Source: Solirubrum puertoriconensis
GTDB taxonomy: Bacteria; Bacteroidota; Bacteroidia; Cytophagales; Hymenobacteraceae
Direction of reading: 5' to 3'
Length of the DNA: 64,000 bases
NCBI RefSeq assembly: GCF_001483135.1
Contig: NZ_LNAL01000007.1
Location: forward strand, 186,001 to 250,000
Positions 1 to 8,201 of this stretch are shown in pieces. The translations under genes were made by a program, and so were the position numbers. Below the pieces are notes generated by a model, which worked only from the letters and a program-made list of their open reading frames with translations, did no database searches and was not told the DNA's origin. Positions within the stretch are counted from its first letter, which is position 1; the number at the start of each line of letters is the position of its first letter.

Positions 1-65
1 CGCAGCATGGCTAAGTATTGGCTACCAGCAGCCCTAGGTGAGTGGTGGTTTAAAAATAACCAGCA

Positions 66-98
66 ACAAAAAAGCCACTGCTACAGCAGTGGCCTTTT
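66..98 (-). terminator. Intrinsic terminator of the sus operon
   Basis: A perfect 9-bp stem (74-82 with 85-93, loop of two bases) is flanked on the minus-strand 3' side by six T residues (plus-strand A run 68-73). It lies about 55 bases after the susE stop, so it should end the susC-susD-susE transcript. Bases 1-65 hold no other recognisable feature. Confidence 0.8.
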
Positions 99-150
99 GA
101 GTATAATCCGCAAGGCAGTGCTAGCGCAACCGCTCACGATTTAATCAAAA

Positions 151-1209
151 CTATTTCACTGAGAAGGTGTAGTTGCCGGGCTTGCTTAAGTCGAGCGTTA
201 CAGTGTAAGTGCCAGCCGTAGCAATTTTGATGTTATCTCCGCCGTAATCGAGGATAGCATCTACGGGAGCACCGTTGCCGCCATCACCAAAGTTTACACC
301 CCAGTCGCTGTTAGCGCGGAATTTGATTTCACCTACCTTCAGCGCTACACGGGCGCTCCAAGTGCCAGTAGTGGCGTCGTAGGTCAGGGGGGTGTCGCTG
401 TTCCACTCGTTAGGAGTAGCCGAGCCAATCACGCCCCAAGTAGTTTTCAGATTTTCCCAAGTCAAGCTCTTGGTGTTTACCTTCAAACGATAGTAGCCCG
501 GGCCCGTCAGCTTAAGGTTACCTGCGCCGCCACTAACTGAGAGCGTGCCCGCCGCACCGCCGTCGCCGTAGTTCGTGCCATCCCAGTTAGGGTTGCTGGT
601 GAACTTAAACTCGGGCGAAGCATCCGTGATGTTCACGAAGCCTTCGTAGCTGTCGGGGTTGCTAGTGAAGGCTGATACCTTTGGTGCCGTTGCCGGCGAC
701 CAGCCTTGGTAGTTACCCGGTACGTACAGCGAGGGGTAGTTGATAACTACCAGGTAGGGAGTAGCCGTGAACGAAGATACGCCTGAGTTCAGAGGTGCTA
801 CTTTTTCGCCTACACTCGACTTAACCCGCACTTTCACTTGTGCCGGCGAGCCTGCAGTAAACTTCAGACGGCTGATGAGCAGATCGTTAATTTCTGCTAC
901 CGTGAACGCCTTAGTCGTTGCAGTGCCTACTGCTACTTCGTAAGGGGCTGAGAAGTCGCCAGACTGTTTGTCGAACTGAAGCGTGTACGTAACCGCAGCG
1001 TTGTAGCCGAAGGTCGGGGGCGTCCAGTTGTACGTCACAGCCGTTTGGCTGGCGTTGGCCATGGTCAGGTTCAGCGTGGTGGCTGAAGCCGTCAGGCCGG
1101 GTGCATCTTTAGGGGCTAGTATTGCGCGTTCTTCGTCCTTGTCGCACGAGGCGAGCAGCAACAAGGCAGCGGCGCAGAGCCCAGTAAGTTGGGTAAGCCG
1201 ATTATGCAT
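151..1209 (-). CDS. susE: SusE-like starch-binding outer-membrane lipoprotein
   Basis: Surface lipoprotein that would bind alpha-glucan at the cell surface and help SusCD take up maltodextrins. Seen: a lipoprotein signal with lipobox ending ...LLLASC at about residue 22; an N-terminal SusE-type immunoglobulin-like domain (about 35-150); then two related C-terminal beta-domains (about 165-255 and 260-352) with the SusE/SusF pattern of F.F.SN..W...NYGDGG, matching the CBM58-like starch-binding modules of that family. Length 352 aa is usual for SusE. It is last in the operon, 99 bases after susD, with a strong hairpin in that gap. The starch ligand is inferred from family and operon; the ligand residues were not checked individually. 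Confidence 0.85.
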   Translation of the reverse strand: MHNRLTQLTGLCAAALLLLASCDKDEERAILAPKDAPGLTASATTLNLTMANASQTAVTYNWTPPTFGYNAAVTYTLQFDKQSGDFSAPYEVAVGTATTKAFTVAEINDLLISRLKFTAGSPAQVKVRVKSSVGEKVAPLNSGVSSFTATPYLVVINYPSLYVPGNYQGWSPATAPKVSAFTSNPDSYEGFVNITDASPEFKFTSNPNWDGTNYGDGGAAGTLSVSGGAGNLKLTGPGYYRLKVNTKSLTWENLKTTWGVIGSATPNEWNSDTPLTYDATTGTWSARVALKVGEIKFRANSDWGVNFGDGGNGAPVDAILDYGGDNIKIATAGTYTVTLDLSKPGNYTFSVK

Positions 1210-1248
1210 ATGATGTGAATTTGAAGATGCTTGTGTGATTTAGCAATT

Positions 1249-1296
1249 AAGTTCCGGTGCCCTAGGTGGTTAACCGTTGCTAGGGCACCGGAACTT
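1249..1296 (-). promoter_or_regulatory. Intercistronic hairpin between susD and susE
   Basis: Perfect 17-bp inverted repeat (1249-1265 with 1280-1296) around a 14-base loop, lying wholly in the gap between the susD stop and the susE start. No T run follows on the minus strand, so it is not a textbook terminator. It could protect the susCD mRNA 3' end or lower read-through into susE, setting the ratio of SusCD to SusE; this role is inferred. The arm contains CCTAGG. Confidence 0.6.
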
Positions 1297-1308
1297 GCCA
1301 GCTACAGA

Positions 1309-2919
1309 TTAGTAGCCAGGGTTTTGCTTAAGGTTTGGGTTAGCCGTGAGGTCCGTCGTCGGAATCGGGAAGATTCGCAAGTTGTCGGATACGCCACGGC
1401 CTTCGGGCGTGCCGCCCTTGAAAGGCCAAACGTAGTTGCCACCCGTGAAGCGACCGAAGCGAATCAAGTCGGTACGGCGGTGGCCCTCCCAGTACAGCTC
1501 GCGGCCACGCTCTTGCAGAATATCATCGAGCGTAAGGCTGGTTACCTGATTTGCTTGGGCACGCGTGCGCAGTAAGTTCACGTATCGCACAGCATCAGCT
1601 TGGCTACCGCCAGTACCGCCGCGCAGCACAGCCTCTGCATACATCAGGTACACATCGGCCAAGCGGAACATCGGGAAGTCGGTATCCGGGAAATCACCCG
1701 TTGCATCGGAGCCAGCTTGGCCCGTCGAAGTCACGTTCTTGAACTTCGTAACGGCGTAACCGTCGGTGAACGTGAAGATGTCGCTGATTTCTTTGCTCTG
1801 ACCAGCCGTGTAGAACATGGCGCGCTTGTCGCCAGTGCCGTTCGGGTCGGGGAACAGGTCAACCAAGTTCTTTTTGGTGCGCAGACCAAACCAACCACCG
1901 TTTACACCGAAGTCCGACGCCTTCATGCTACCGCCAATGGCAGCGTGTACGATGAACGTCATGCCACCAAAGGTTTTGGTACGCACGCCGTCGAAGTTGA
2001 TCGGGAAGATGATTTCGCGGTTGGCTGCCGAACGGTCGTTGTCGGCAAGAAACAGTAGGCGGTACTCGGGAGCCAGCTGGTAGTTGGCAGCAATTACCTT
2101 GTTGCAGTTGGTAATAACGTCCGACCAACGGTCTTGGCTCGAGTTGCCTAGGTAGGTTTTCGAGTTCAGGTACAGCTTAGCCAACAGCGTCCAGGCGGCA
2201 GCTTTGGTAGCGCGGCCATAGTTGACAACGTTCGGGCCGGCGTTGGGCAGATCAGCTTCAGCAGCCTGCAACTCCGACTCGATGTAGGTAAACAGCGCGG
2301 CCGGATTGGTTTGCGGAGGTAACGTAGTGCCTACCGATGATTCTTCGGTAGCAAACGGCACATTGCCACCAAACATATCAAGCGCATGGTAGTAGCTCAG
2401 AGCGCGCAGGAAACGAGCTTCGGCACGGTACGTCTTGATGGTCGCCAAATTGTCGCCGCTGATACCTCGCTCGCTCAGCTTCGCATCAGTAGTCTGACGA
2501 ATGAAGTCGTTGCAGAGCGCCACTTGGTAGAAAATACGGTCGTACATAGCGCGTACGAACTCGTTATTAGCGTTCCAAGTCAGGCGGTTATAGTCGGGTA
2601 GGTTACCGTCGTTCCACGCGATAATGGCTTCGTCGGTGGTCAGTTCCTGGGCTTTCCAGTACTGACGCAGGTAGTTCGAGAAGCCTTCATCGATACCAGT
2701 GATATCAGGTAAACCTGCTGGGCCCTGCTGACCGCTGATAGCTAGTGTAGCGTAAAGGCGCGTTAGTGCTTGTTGAATCTGAGCAGGGTCGCGGTACACC
2801 GTATCGGTGTTGCTGAGGAACGAAGGCGACTGCTCCAGCTCGCCTACGCAGGAGGAAAGCGGTGCCAGCGAGGCCGCAAGCATTACGGCTGCCAGACTCC
2901 GGATAAACTTGTTTTTCAT
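1309..2919 (-). CDS. susD: SusD/RagB starch-binding outer-membrane lipoprotein
   Basis: Lid lipoprotein of the SusCD glycan importer; binds oligosaccharide at the cell surface and passes it to the SusC pore. Seen: lipoprotein signal ending in LSSC at about residue 24; an N-terminal SusD-like domain with GIDEGFSNYLRQYW and TTDEAIIAWNDGNLPDYN, wording typical of the alpha-glucan SusD branch; a C-terminal RagB/SusD domain with YLMYAEAVLRGG and RGRELYWEGHRRTDLIRFGRF, which is the family signature; 536 aa, a normal length. It starts 13 bases after susC, so the two are cotranscribed. Starch or maltodextrin specificity is inferred from the N-terminal motif and the neighbouring SusE. Confidence 0.92.
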   Translation of the reverse strand: MKNKFIRSLAAVMLAASLAPLSSCVGELEQSPSFLSNTDTVYRDPAQIQQALTRLYATLAISGQQGPAGLPDITGIDEGFSNYLRQYWKAQELTTDEAIIAWNDGNLPDYNRLTWNANNEFVRAMYDRIFYQVALCNDFIRQTTDAKLSERGISGDNLATIKTYRAEARFLRALSYYHALDMFGGNVPFATEESSVGTTLPPQTNPAALFTYIESELQAAEADLPNAGPNVVNYGRATKAAAWTLLAKLYLNSKTYLGNSSQDRWSDVITNCNKVIAANYQLAPEYRLLFLADNDRSAANREIIFPINFDGVRTKTFGGMTFIVHAAIGGSMKASDFGVNGGWFGLRTKKNLVDLFPDPNGTGDKRAMFYTAGQSKEISDIFTFTDGYAVTKFKNVTSTGQAGSDATGDFPDTDFPMFRLADVYLMYAEAVLRGGTGGSQADAVRYVNLLRTRAQANQVTSLTLDDILQERGRELYWEGHRRTDLIRFGRFTGGNYVWPFKGGTPEGRGVSDNLRIFPIPTTDLTANPNLKQNPGY

Positions 2920-2932
2920 TTTCAGGAATGCG

Positions 2933-5900
2933 TTAGAAGCCGAAGTTCAGACCAACCGTAAAGGTGCGCGGACGCGGGTAGATTGTGTTGTCGATGCCTT
3001 GGTTATTATCACGCTGCGGCTCCGGATCCAGACCCGTGTAGTTCGTGATAGTGAACAAGTTCTGAACAGCGAAAGACACGTTGAGGTTCGCACGATCTTT
3101 ATAGATGTTGCCGAAATTATAACCCAACGTAATGTTCTCCATGCGCAGGAACGAAGCGTTTTCGATGAAGTAGTCGGAGAAGTACTGAGCCGAGCCGAAG
3201 CGCGAGTCGTTTACCTCCGAAGTAGTGTTGTTCACGAAGCCGTTCGAGTTCTGCACGAAGAAGGCCTGTGAGCGTACGTTGTTGTACACGTAGTTGCCCA
3301 AGTGCGAACGGAGCGTGGCAGCCAGGCTGGCCTTGCCGTAGGTAACGTTGGTGCCGAAGCCCAAAATGGCGCGCGGCTGAGCCGACTGGTAACGGTAGCG
3401 GTCGGAACCGTTGATGATGCCGTCGCCGTTGCGGTCAACGTACAAGCCTTCTACCGGCTTGCCTTCGCTGTTGTATACCTGCTGGAACACGTAGAACGAC
3501 TGCGGGCGGTAGCCTACCGAGTTGATCTGAATGTTGTTGCCCACGCCGCCAGCGATGACGCCCGTAGGGTTACCCACGAAGTTCGGGTTGTCGACGTTGG
3601 TTAGGCGCGTGATTTCACTGCGCAGCACGTTCGCGTTAGCGTTGATTGACCATTCAAATTTTTCGCCGCGAACGAGACCCAGATTCAGGTTGGCTTCGAT
3701 GCCGCGGGTTTCCAGGTCGCCTACGTTAGCGAAACCTTCGTTCGAAAGATTGCTCAGGGCAGAGAACGGGATGAAGTTCAGCAGGTCGGTAGTGTTGCGC
3801 TGGTACGCATCAACTGCACCGCTGATGCGGCCGTCGAGGAAACCGAAGTCCAGACCAGCATTGTACGTGGTCGAAGTTTCCCACTTGAGCCCTTCATTGT
3901 AAAAGCCAGGGCGCAGCGTGGTGTAGAACTGATTGCCTACTTGGTACTGAGCCGTGTTGCGGCTGGGCGTGTAAAGCGCAAGATATGGGTAGTAGTTCGT
4001 GCCAATATCCTGCTGGCCCGTCTGGCCTACGCTCAAGCGTAGTTTCAAGTCAGAAACAGCCGACGAGTTTTTCAGGAAGCCTTCATCTTTCAAGCGCCAT
4101 GCCAAGGCAGCCGACGGAAAGTAACCCCAACGGTTGTCTTCGCCGAAGCGCGACGAGCCGTCGGCACGGAACGTAGCTGTCAGGATGTACTTGTCTTTCA
4201 GAGTGTAGTTGGCGCGGCCGTAGAACGAGAGCAGGCGGTAGCCGGGGTCGTAATAATCCTTGCCATTGATGGGACGGTCGGCGGCTTGCTGGAAGATCTG
4301 GCCGAATACGTCGCGGTCGTCAAACACATACTCTTTGTAATCGAAGCTCTGGTAGGAGTGGCCACCCAGTACTTCGAGGCGGCTGCTGCCAAACTGCTTA
4401 TTGTAGCGGAGGAAAGCTTCGAGCAGACGGTTGTTATTGTCGCGGGCGTATTGCTCAAAAATACCACGACCAAGGCGGGCGCCCGTAAGGGTAGCCGCAT
4501 TGGGGTCGGTTACGCTGGTACCGCGGCTGCGTTGGATGTCGTAGCCTAGGTTCAAGTTAGCGCTCAAGTCGCGCAGGAAGGGCAGCTTGTAATCAAGCTG
4601 AATATTACCGATGCTGCGCTTAACGGTGCTGCGACGGCGCGTTTGCTCGATCAGAGAAACGGGGTTACGCGTGGCAAGCGTGTTGATGCTACCGTCGTTG
4701 TTGAGGAACTGGAAGTAGCCTCCGTAAGGCGAGAAGCGGCCCTCCGACGAGAAGATGGGCTGCGTGGGGTCGTAGTACACGGCCGCACCCACGGCATCTT
4801 GGTTCGAGAAGTTGTTATCAATCCACGAGCCCTTCACGTTCATGTCCACGCGCAGGTTGCCGTCGAGCAGAACAGGAGTGAGGCTCAGGGCACCGGTGTA
4901 GCGCTTCAGGTCGTTACGAATCAGCAAACCTTCCTGATCGAGGTAGCCGGCCGAGGCACGGAAGGGCAGTTTGCCAACAGCACCCGTCAGGCTTACGTTG
5001 TTGTCGGTGGTTTGAGCCGTGCGGAAAATTTGCTTCTGCCAGTCGGTGTTGGCCGTACCCAGAGTAGCTTTCTGCTGTGCATTGCCACGTTCGTTAACCA
5101 AAGCGCGGAACTCGTCGGCCGACAGCACGTCAACGAGCTGGGCAGCGGTGGCTACTGAGTTTTGGCTGGCGACATTTACGCGCAGCTTTTCGCCTTGCAA
5201 ACCTTTCTTGGTGGTTACAATGATTACACCACCCGAAGCGCGGGAGCCGTAGATTGCGGCGGCTGAAGCGTCTTTCAGTACGCTGATGCTCTCGATGTCG
5301 TTGGGGTTGATCAGCGACAGAGGGTTCGAAGCACCAGGTAGGTCGCGGTTATCAATCGGAACACCGTCGATTACGAACAGCGGATCGTTGCTGGCGCTTA
5401 GCGAGCCACCACCACGGATGCGGATAACCGAACCGGCACCGGGGGCACCACTGCTGGTAGTTACCTGCAAGCCGGCCACTTTGCCCTGCACCAATTGCTC
5501 GGGGTTGGTTACCTGGCCCTTGACGAATTGGCGTTCCGAAATTTGCTCCACCGAACCCGATAAGTCCTGGCGGCGCTGGGTGCCGTAGCCAATTACTACT
5601 GCTTCGTTCAGCAGGGTAGTGTTCTCACCCAGTACCGTATTGGGCACCGTAGCGGTTTGGCCTGCCGTAACCGTTACCGGAATGCGCTGAGTAGAGAAAC
5701 CTACAAACGAGGCAACCACCACGCGCGGACCAGCCGGTACGTTTTGGATCAGGTATTGGCCTTCAGCGTTGGTGGAGCTGCCAAGCTGCGTACCCTCAAT
5801 TAGCACGGTTACGCCCGGGAGGCCTTGTTGATTTTCGTCCAGAATGCGGCCGCTTACACCACCGGTTTGGGCGGCAGCGCTCAGGCAGCAACTGACAAGG

Positions 5901-5944
5901 AAGAAAAGCAGAAACCAAAGTTTCGGCAGGTAGGAGTGTTTCAT
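2933..5944 (-). CDS. susC: SusC/RagA TonB-dependent glycan transporter
   Basis: Outer-membrane TonB-dependent pore that imports oligosaccharides with SusD. Seen: signal peptide ending SAAAQ; a carboxypeptidase-regulatory-like domain (GVSGRILDENQQGLPGVTV) of about 80 residues; the TonB plug with VVIGYGTQRRQDLSGSV and the SusC hallmark RIRGGGSLSASNDPLFVIDG; then a long beta-barrel ending in an aromatic residue (TVGLNFGF), as outer-membrane barrels do. I chose the ATG at 5944 (1003 aa): the frame stays open to 6085, but the extra 47 residues precede the signal peptide and lie in the promoter region. Downstream susD begins 13 bases after the stop. A LacI-type operator lies about 165 bases upstream of the start. 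Confidence 0.93.
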   Translation of the reverse strand: MKHSYLPKLWFLLFFLVSCCLSAAAQTGGVSGRILDENQQGLPGVTVLIEGTQLGSSTNAEGQYLIQNVPAGPRVVVASFVGFSTQRIPVTVTAGQTATVPNTVLGENTTLLNEAVVIGYGTQRRQDLSGSVEQISERQFVKGQVTNPEQLVQGKVAGLQVTTSSGAPGAGSVIRIRGGGSLSASNDPLFVIDGVPIDNRDLPGASNPLSLINPNDIESISVLKDASAAAIYGSRASGGVIIVTTKKGLQGEKLRVNVASQNSVATAAQLVDVLSADEFRALVNERGNAQQKATLGTANTDWQKQIFRTAQTTDNNVSLTGAVGKLPFRASAGYLDQEGLLIRNDLKRYTGALSLTPVLLDGNLRVDMNVKGSWIDNNFSNQDAVGAAVYYDPTQPIFSSEGRFSPYGGYFQFLNNDGSINTLATRNPVSLIEQTRRRSTVKRSIGNIQLDYKLPFLRDLSANLNLGYDIQRSRGTSVTDPNAATLTGARLGRGIFEQYARDNNNRLLEAFLRYNKQFGSSRLEVLGGHSYQSFDYKEYVFDDRDVFGQIFQQAADRPINGKDYYDPGYRLLSFYGRANYTLKDKYILTATFRADGSSRFGEDNRWGYFPSAALAWRLKDEGFLKNSSAVSDLKLRLSVGQTGQQDIGTNYYPYLALYTPSRNTAQYQVGNQFYTTLRPGFYNEGLKWETSTTYNAGLDFGFLDGRISGAVDAYQRNTTDLLNFIPFSALSNLSNEGFANVGDLETRGIEANLNLGLVRGEKFEWSINANANVLRSEITRLTNVDNPNFVGNPTGVIAGGVGNNIQINSVGYRPQSFYVFQQVYNSEGKPVEGLYVDRNGDGIINGSDRYRYQSAQPRAILGFGTNVTYGKASLAATLRSHLGNYVYNNVRSQAFFVQNSNGFVNNTTSEVNDSRFGSAQYFSDYFIENASFLRMENITLGYNFGNIYKDRANLNVSFAVQNLFTITNYTGLDPEPQRDNNQGIDNTIYPRPRTFTVGLNFGF

Positions 5945-5953
5945 GTTAACATG
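5942..5953. repeat. 12-bp palindrome over the susC start codon
   Basis: Bases 5942-5953 (CATGTTAACATG) form a perfect palindrome that contains the susC ATG on the minus strand. It may be chance; if real it could hold the start codon in a small hairpin or bind a protein. Confidence 0.3.
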
Positions 5954-6046
5954 AACTGGGTTGAGGGAGATGTTTGCAGGCGCTTGGAAAGTCAAAATGG
6001 GGGATGGGAGTTGAGGCTGTGGCAACGGGTTGGTGTGAAATGTAAT

Positions 6047-6064
6047 CCGACCGGTTTCGGTCGG
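6047..6064 (-). promoter_or_regulatory. Hairpin in the susC 5' leader
   Basis: Seven-base stem (6047-6053 with 6058-6064) and a four-base loop, lying between the predicted susC promoter and start codon. It would fold in the mRNA leader. Role unknown. Confidence 0.4.
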
Positions 6065-6082
6065 TGTCATAAATAAACTCCG

Positions 6083-6114
6083 CAAGATAAAGTAATCAAG
6101 GCAGGTATCGCAAA
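6083..6114 (-). promoter_or_regulatory. Predicted susC promoter
   Basis: On the minus strand a TTTG (6114-6111) lies 21 bases before TATCTTG (6089-6083), an imperfect match to the Bacteroidota -33 TTG / -7 TAnnTTTG promoter. The -33 element sits inside the 16-bp operator, so a bound repressor would block RNA polymerase. Position is predicted, not proven. Confidence 0.45.
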
Positions 6115-6123
6115 CGTTTGCGA
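6108..6123. promoter_or_regulatory. LacI-family-type operator upstream of susC
   Basis: Perfect 16-bp palindrome TCGCAAACGTTTGCGA. The central CGCAAACGTTTGCG matches the CG-centred operators bound by LacI/GalR-family repressors (PurR, CcpA and relatives). It overlaps the predicted -33 element of susC and lies in the intergenic region shared with the divergent esterase, so one regulator could control both. No lacI-type gene is in the window; it may lie to the left with the rest of the starch locus. Confidence 0.7.
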
Positions 6124-6384
6124 GAGTTGATTTTTTAGTACTATTTACAGGAAGAATTTGCCTCAGGGTTGGTGCAAAGGATTTCGGTCGTGCTAGGTGC
6201 TTTTATTCCCGAAATCGTTTGAAGTAAGTGATTGTTTAGTAGATAAATAACTTTTGTGTGTTAAAATATTCTAAGCAACTTATACTCAACTGTTAGCTAC
6301 TTAGCTAAGCACAATTTTATGGAAGGCAAAAATTGTAAATGACTATATTCTTTACTTGCGTTGTTTGTTTATCCAGCTGCTCTC

Positions 6385-7809
6385 ATGCGTTTCTTGCTAA
6401 CCGCTTGCCTTGCTTTGTTGCTTAATCGCAGCGAGGCCCAAACCATCTTGCGCCTTACCGAAGTGCCGGCCAATACCCCTGCCGGCGCCAAGGTTTACGT
6501 AGCCGGTACCTTTAACAACTGGAACCCAGCCAGCGCCGACTGGCAGCTGCAGGCCAATGCTTCGGGCCAGTACCAACTCACGTTGCCGGCCTCCGTTGTT
6601 GGCACGGTCGAGTTCAAGTTCACGCGCGGCTCGTGGCAGGCCGTGGAGGCCGACGCGCAATTTGCAGATGTGCCTAACCGTAAGCTGACGGTTGCCTCGG
6701 GCCCTGCAACCGTCGATTTGAAAGTGCAAAGCTGGAAAGACCTAGGGAGCAACGCGCCAGCCCTATGCCAGTCGACGGCCCTGCAGCAAGTGCGCGTAAT
6801 TAGCACCGAGTTTGAAGTACCGCAGTTAGGACGCAAGCGGCGGGTGTGGTTGTATTTGCCAGCTGGGTATGCTGCTAATCCGCAGAAGCGCTACCCCGTG
6901 CTTTACCTGCACGATGGGCAGAATGTGTTTGATAAATGCACCAGCTTTTCGGGCGAGTGGGGCGTTGATGAAACTTTGGCTCAGCTGGAGCAACAGGGTG
7001 TGGCGGCAGGCAGCTGCATTGTGGTAGCCATAGACAACGGCGGCGCTACCCGCCTCGATGAATACTCACCTTGGCGCAATGCGCAGTACGGTGGGGGGCA
7101 AGGCGCTCCGTACGCTGAGTTTCTGGTTCAAACCCTAAAGCCCTACATCGACGCCAATTACCGTACCCTCACCGACCGCGCCAATACAGGCATTGCCGGC
7201 TCCAGCATGGGCGGGCTGATTTCGCTGTACGCCGCCACGCGCTACCCGGGCACCTTCGGGCGGGTAGGGGTGTTTTCGCCAGCGTTTTGGTTTGCCGAGG
7301 CCGAGCTGAAGGCTTACCTGCACCAGCACCGCGCCACCGCGCCCACGCTCTTTTATTTTGTGGCCGGGGCACAAGAAAGTCAAACCATGGTGCCATTGAT
7401 GCAGGCCGTGCGCGACTCCCTGCAACGCGCGGGTTACGCTGCCTCCGATCTTAATTATCAGGTGCGCGCCGATGGCCAACACGCCGAGTGGTTTTGGCAG
7501 CGCGAGTTTCCGGCAGCACAGCAATGGCTGTTTGCCCCTGCTACCGTTAACAGCCTAGGTGCCATTGCAGCCAAGGCAGCATTTAGCCTCTATCCGAACC
7601 CCACTAGCCAGCAGCTTGCAATACAACTGCCCGAAGGCGTGAGCGAAGCGCGCCTGGAAATTTCCGATACAACGGGGAGGGTTGTGCTGCGTCGCTTAAT
7701 CCGTGAGAATAAGCTTGTGCTCGATGTAAGCCATTTGGCCAAGGGCAGCTACTCGGTACGGCTCAAAACCAAGAAATACACCGGCACGCAAACATTCGTT
7801 AAGCAGTAA
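6385..7809 (+). CDS. Secreted esterase with N-terminal glycogen-binding domain and T9SS sorting domain
   Basis: Secreted alpha/beta hydrolase of the esterase-D / enterochelin-esterase type. Seen: signal peptide ending SEAQ; a CBM48/CBM20-like domain of about 90 residues (KVYVAGTFNNWNP, FKFTRGSW); the esterase domain with YPVLYLHDGQNVFD and nucleophile elbow GSSMGG (Ser274 as numbered here); and a C-terminal T9SS type A domain starting YPNPTSQQ and ending in Lys-Gln. The protein should therefore be exported by type IX secretion and released or anchored outside. I start at ATG 6385 because it opens a clean signal peptide; a TTG at 6361 is in frame. Substrate unknown. It is divergent from susC, hinting at a role around polysaccharide use, but esterases of this family vary widely. 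Confidence 0.85.
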   Translation: MRFLLTACLALLLNRSEAQTILRLTEVPANTPAGAKVYVAGTFNNWNPASADWQLQANASGQYQLTLPASVVGTVEFKFTRGSWQAVEADAQFADVPNRKLTVASGPATVDLKVQSWKDLGSNAPALCQSTALQQVRVISTEFEVPQLGRKRRVWLYLPAGYAANPQKRYPVLYLHDGQNVFDKCTSFSGEWGVDETLAQLEQQGVAAGSCIVVAIDNGGATRLDEYSPWRNAQYGGGQGAPYAEFLVQTLKPYIDANYRTLTDRANTGIAGSSMGGLISLYAATRYPGTFGRVGVFSPAFWFAEAELKAYLHQHRATAPTLFYFVAGAQESQTMVPLMQAVRDSLQRAGYAASDLNYQVRADGQHAEWFWQREFPAAQQWLFAPATVNSLGAIAAKAAFSLYPNPTSQQLAIQLPEGVSEARLEISDTTGRVVLRRLIRENKLVLDVSHLAKGSYSVRLKTKKYTGTQTFVKQ

Positions 7810-7946
7810 AGCTTATTAGCATTATCAGATTCGTAGTGAAAATCTAACCGCAACCAGATTGTTTATGACATGTGTATGAAATATGCTTCTTTATTATGAT
7901 ATGTATAAAAATTAATGGTTGGACTGATGATTTCAAATTGAAACAC

Positions 7947-7975
7947 TTGTCTTTTTGAAAATCTCTGTACTTTTG
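7947..7975 (+). promoter_or_regulatory. trp operon promoter
   Basis: TTG at 7947-7949 and an exact TAnnTTTG match (TACTTTTG, 7968-7975) separated by 18 bases, the Bacteroidota sigma-A pattern. Transcription should start near 7982, about 15 bases before the leader peptide. The preceding stretch 7810-7946 is AT-rich and otherwise without a visible feature. Confidence 0.75.
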
Positions 7976-7996
7976 CAGCGTCAAACAGACACAACA

Positions 7997-8080
7997 ATGA
8001 ATTTCTTCTCGACTTCGCAGCAGCTTTGGTGGTGGCACGGCCGAATCCTCGGACGGGTCGCACCTGCGTCTGTAAGCTAG
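7997..8080 (+). CDS. trpL: trp operon leader peptide
   Basis: Short frame of 27 codons, MNFFSTSQQLWWWHG..., with three Trp codons in a row at residues 11-13 (8027-8035), ending TAG at 8078-8080. It lies 15 bases after the predicted transcription start and directly before an intrinsic terminator, upstream of trpE. This is the classic layout of ribosome-mediated attenuation: when charged tRNA-Trp is scarce the ribosome stalls on the Trp codons and the terminator is prevented from folding. The frame is too short for usual gene finders. The peptide itself probably has no other job. Confidence 0.88.
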   Translation: MNFFSTSQQLWWWHGRILGRVAPASVS

Positions 8081-8084
8081 TCGA

Positions 8085-8100
8085 AGCAGCAACCGCTGCT
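8085..8100 (+). promoter_or_regulatory. Hairpin between trpL stop and attenuator
   Basis: AGCAGC (8085-8090) pairs with GCTGCT (8095-8100) over a 4-base loop. The same GCTGCT could instead pair with AGCAGC at 8019-8024, immediately before the Trp codons. Such exclusive pairings are what an attenuator switch needs, but I could not identify a clear antiterminator partner for the terminator arm by eye. Confidence 0.45.
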
Positions 8101-8112
8101 ACAACCAGATAC

Positions 8113-8153
8113 AAAGCAACAAGCCCGGCCGACCAAGCCGGGCTTGTTGCTTT
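8113..8153 (+). terminator. trp attenuator terminator
   Basis: Perfect 17-bp stem (8113-8129 with 8137-8153), 7-base loop, four T residues at the end of the arm (8151-8154). It lies between trpL and trpE, about 48 bases before the trpE ATG, so transcription must pass it for the operon to be expressed. Together with trpL this marks attenuation control. Confidence 0.88.
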
Positions 8154-8201
8154 TAGGGCCCGGCCGAAATCCTAAAGCGCCAGCTCCGAATCTTCTTAGC
8201 C

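Noticed and set aside
5945-6085. Extension of susC frame
   Set aside because: Precedes the signal peptide and lies over promoter and hairpin elements.
7844-8114. Minus-strand frames across the trp leader
   Set aside because: Overlap promoter, trpL and attenuator, which fully explain the sequence.
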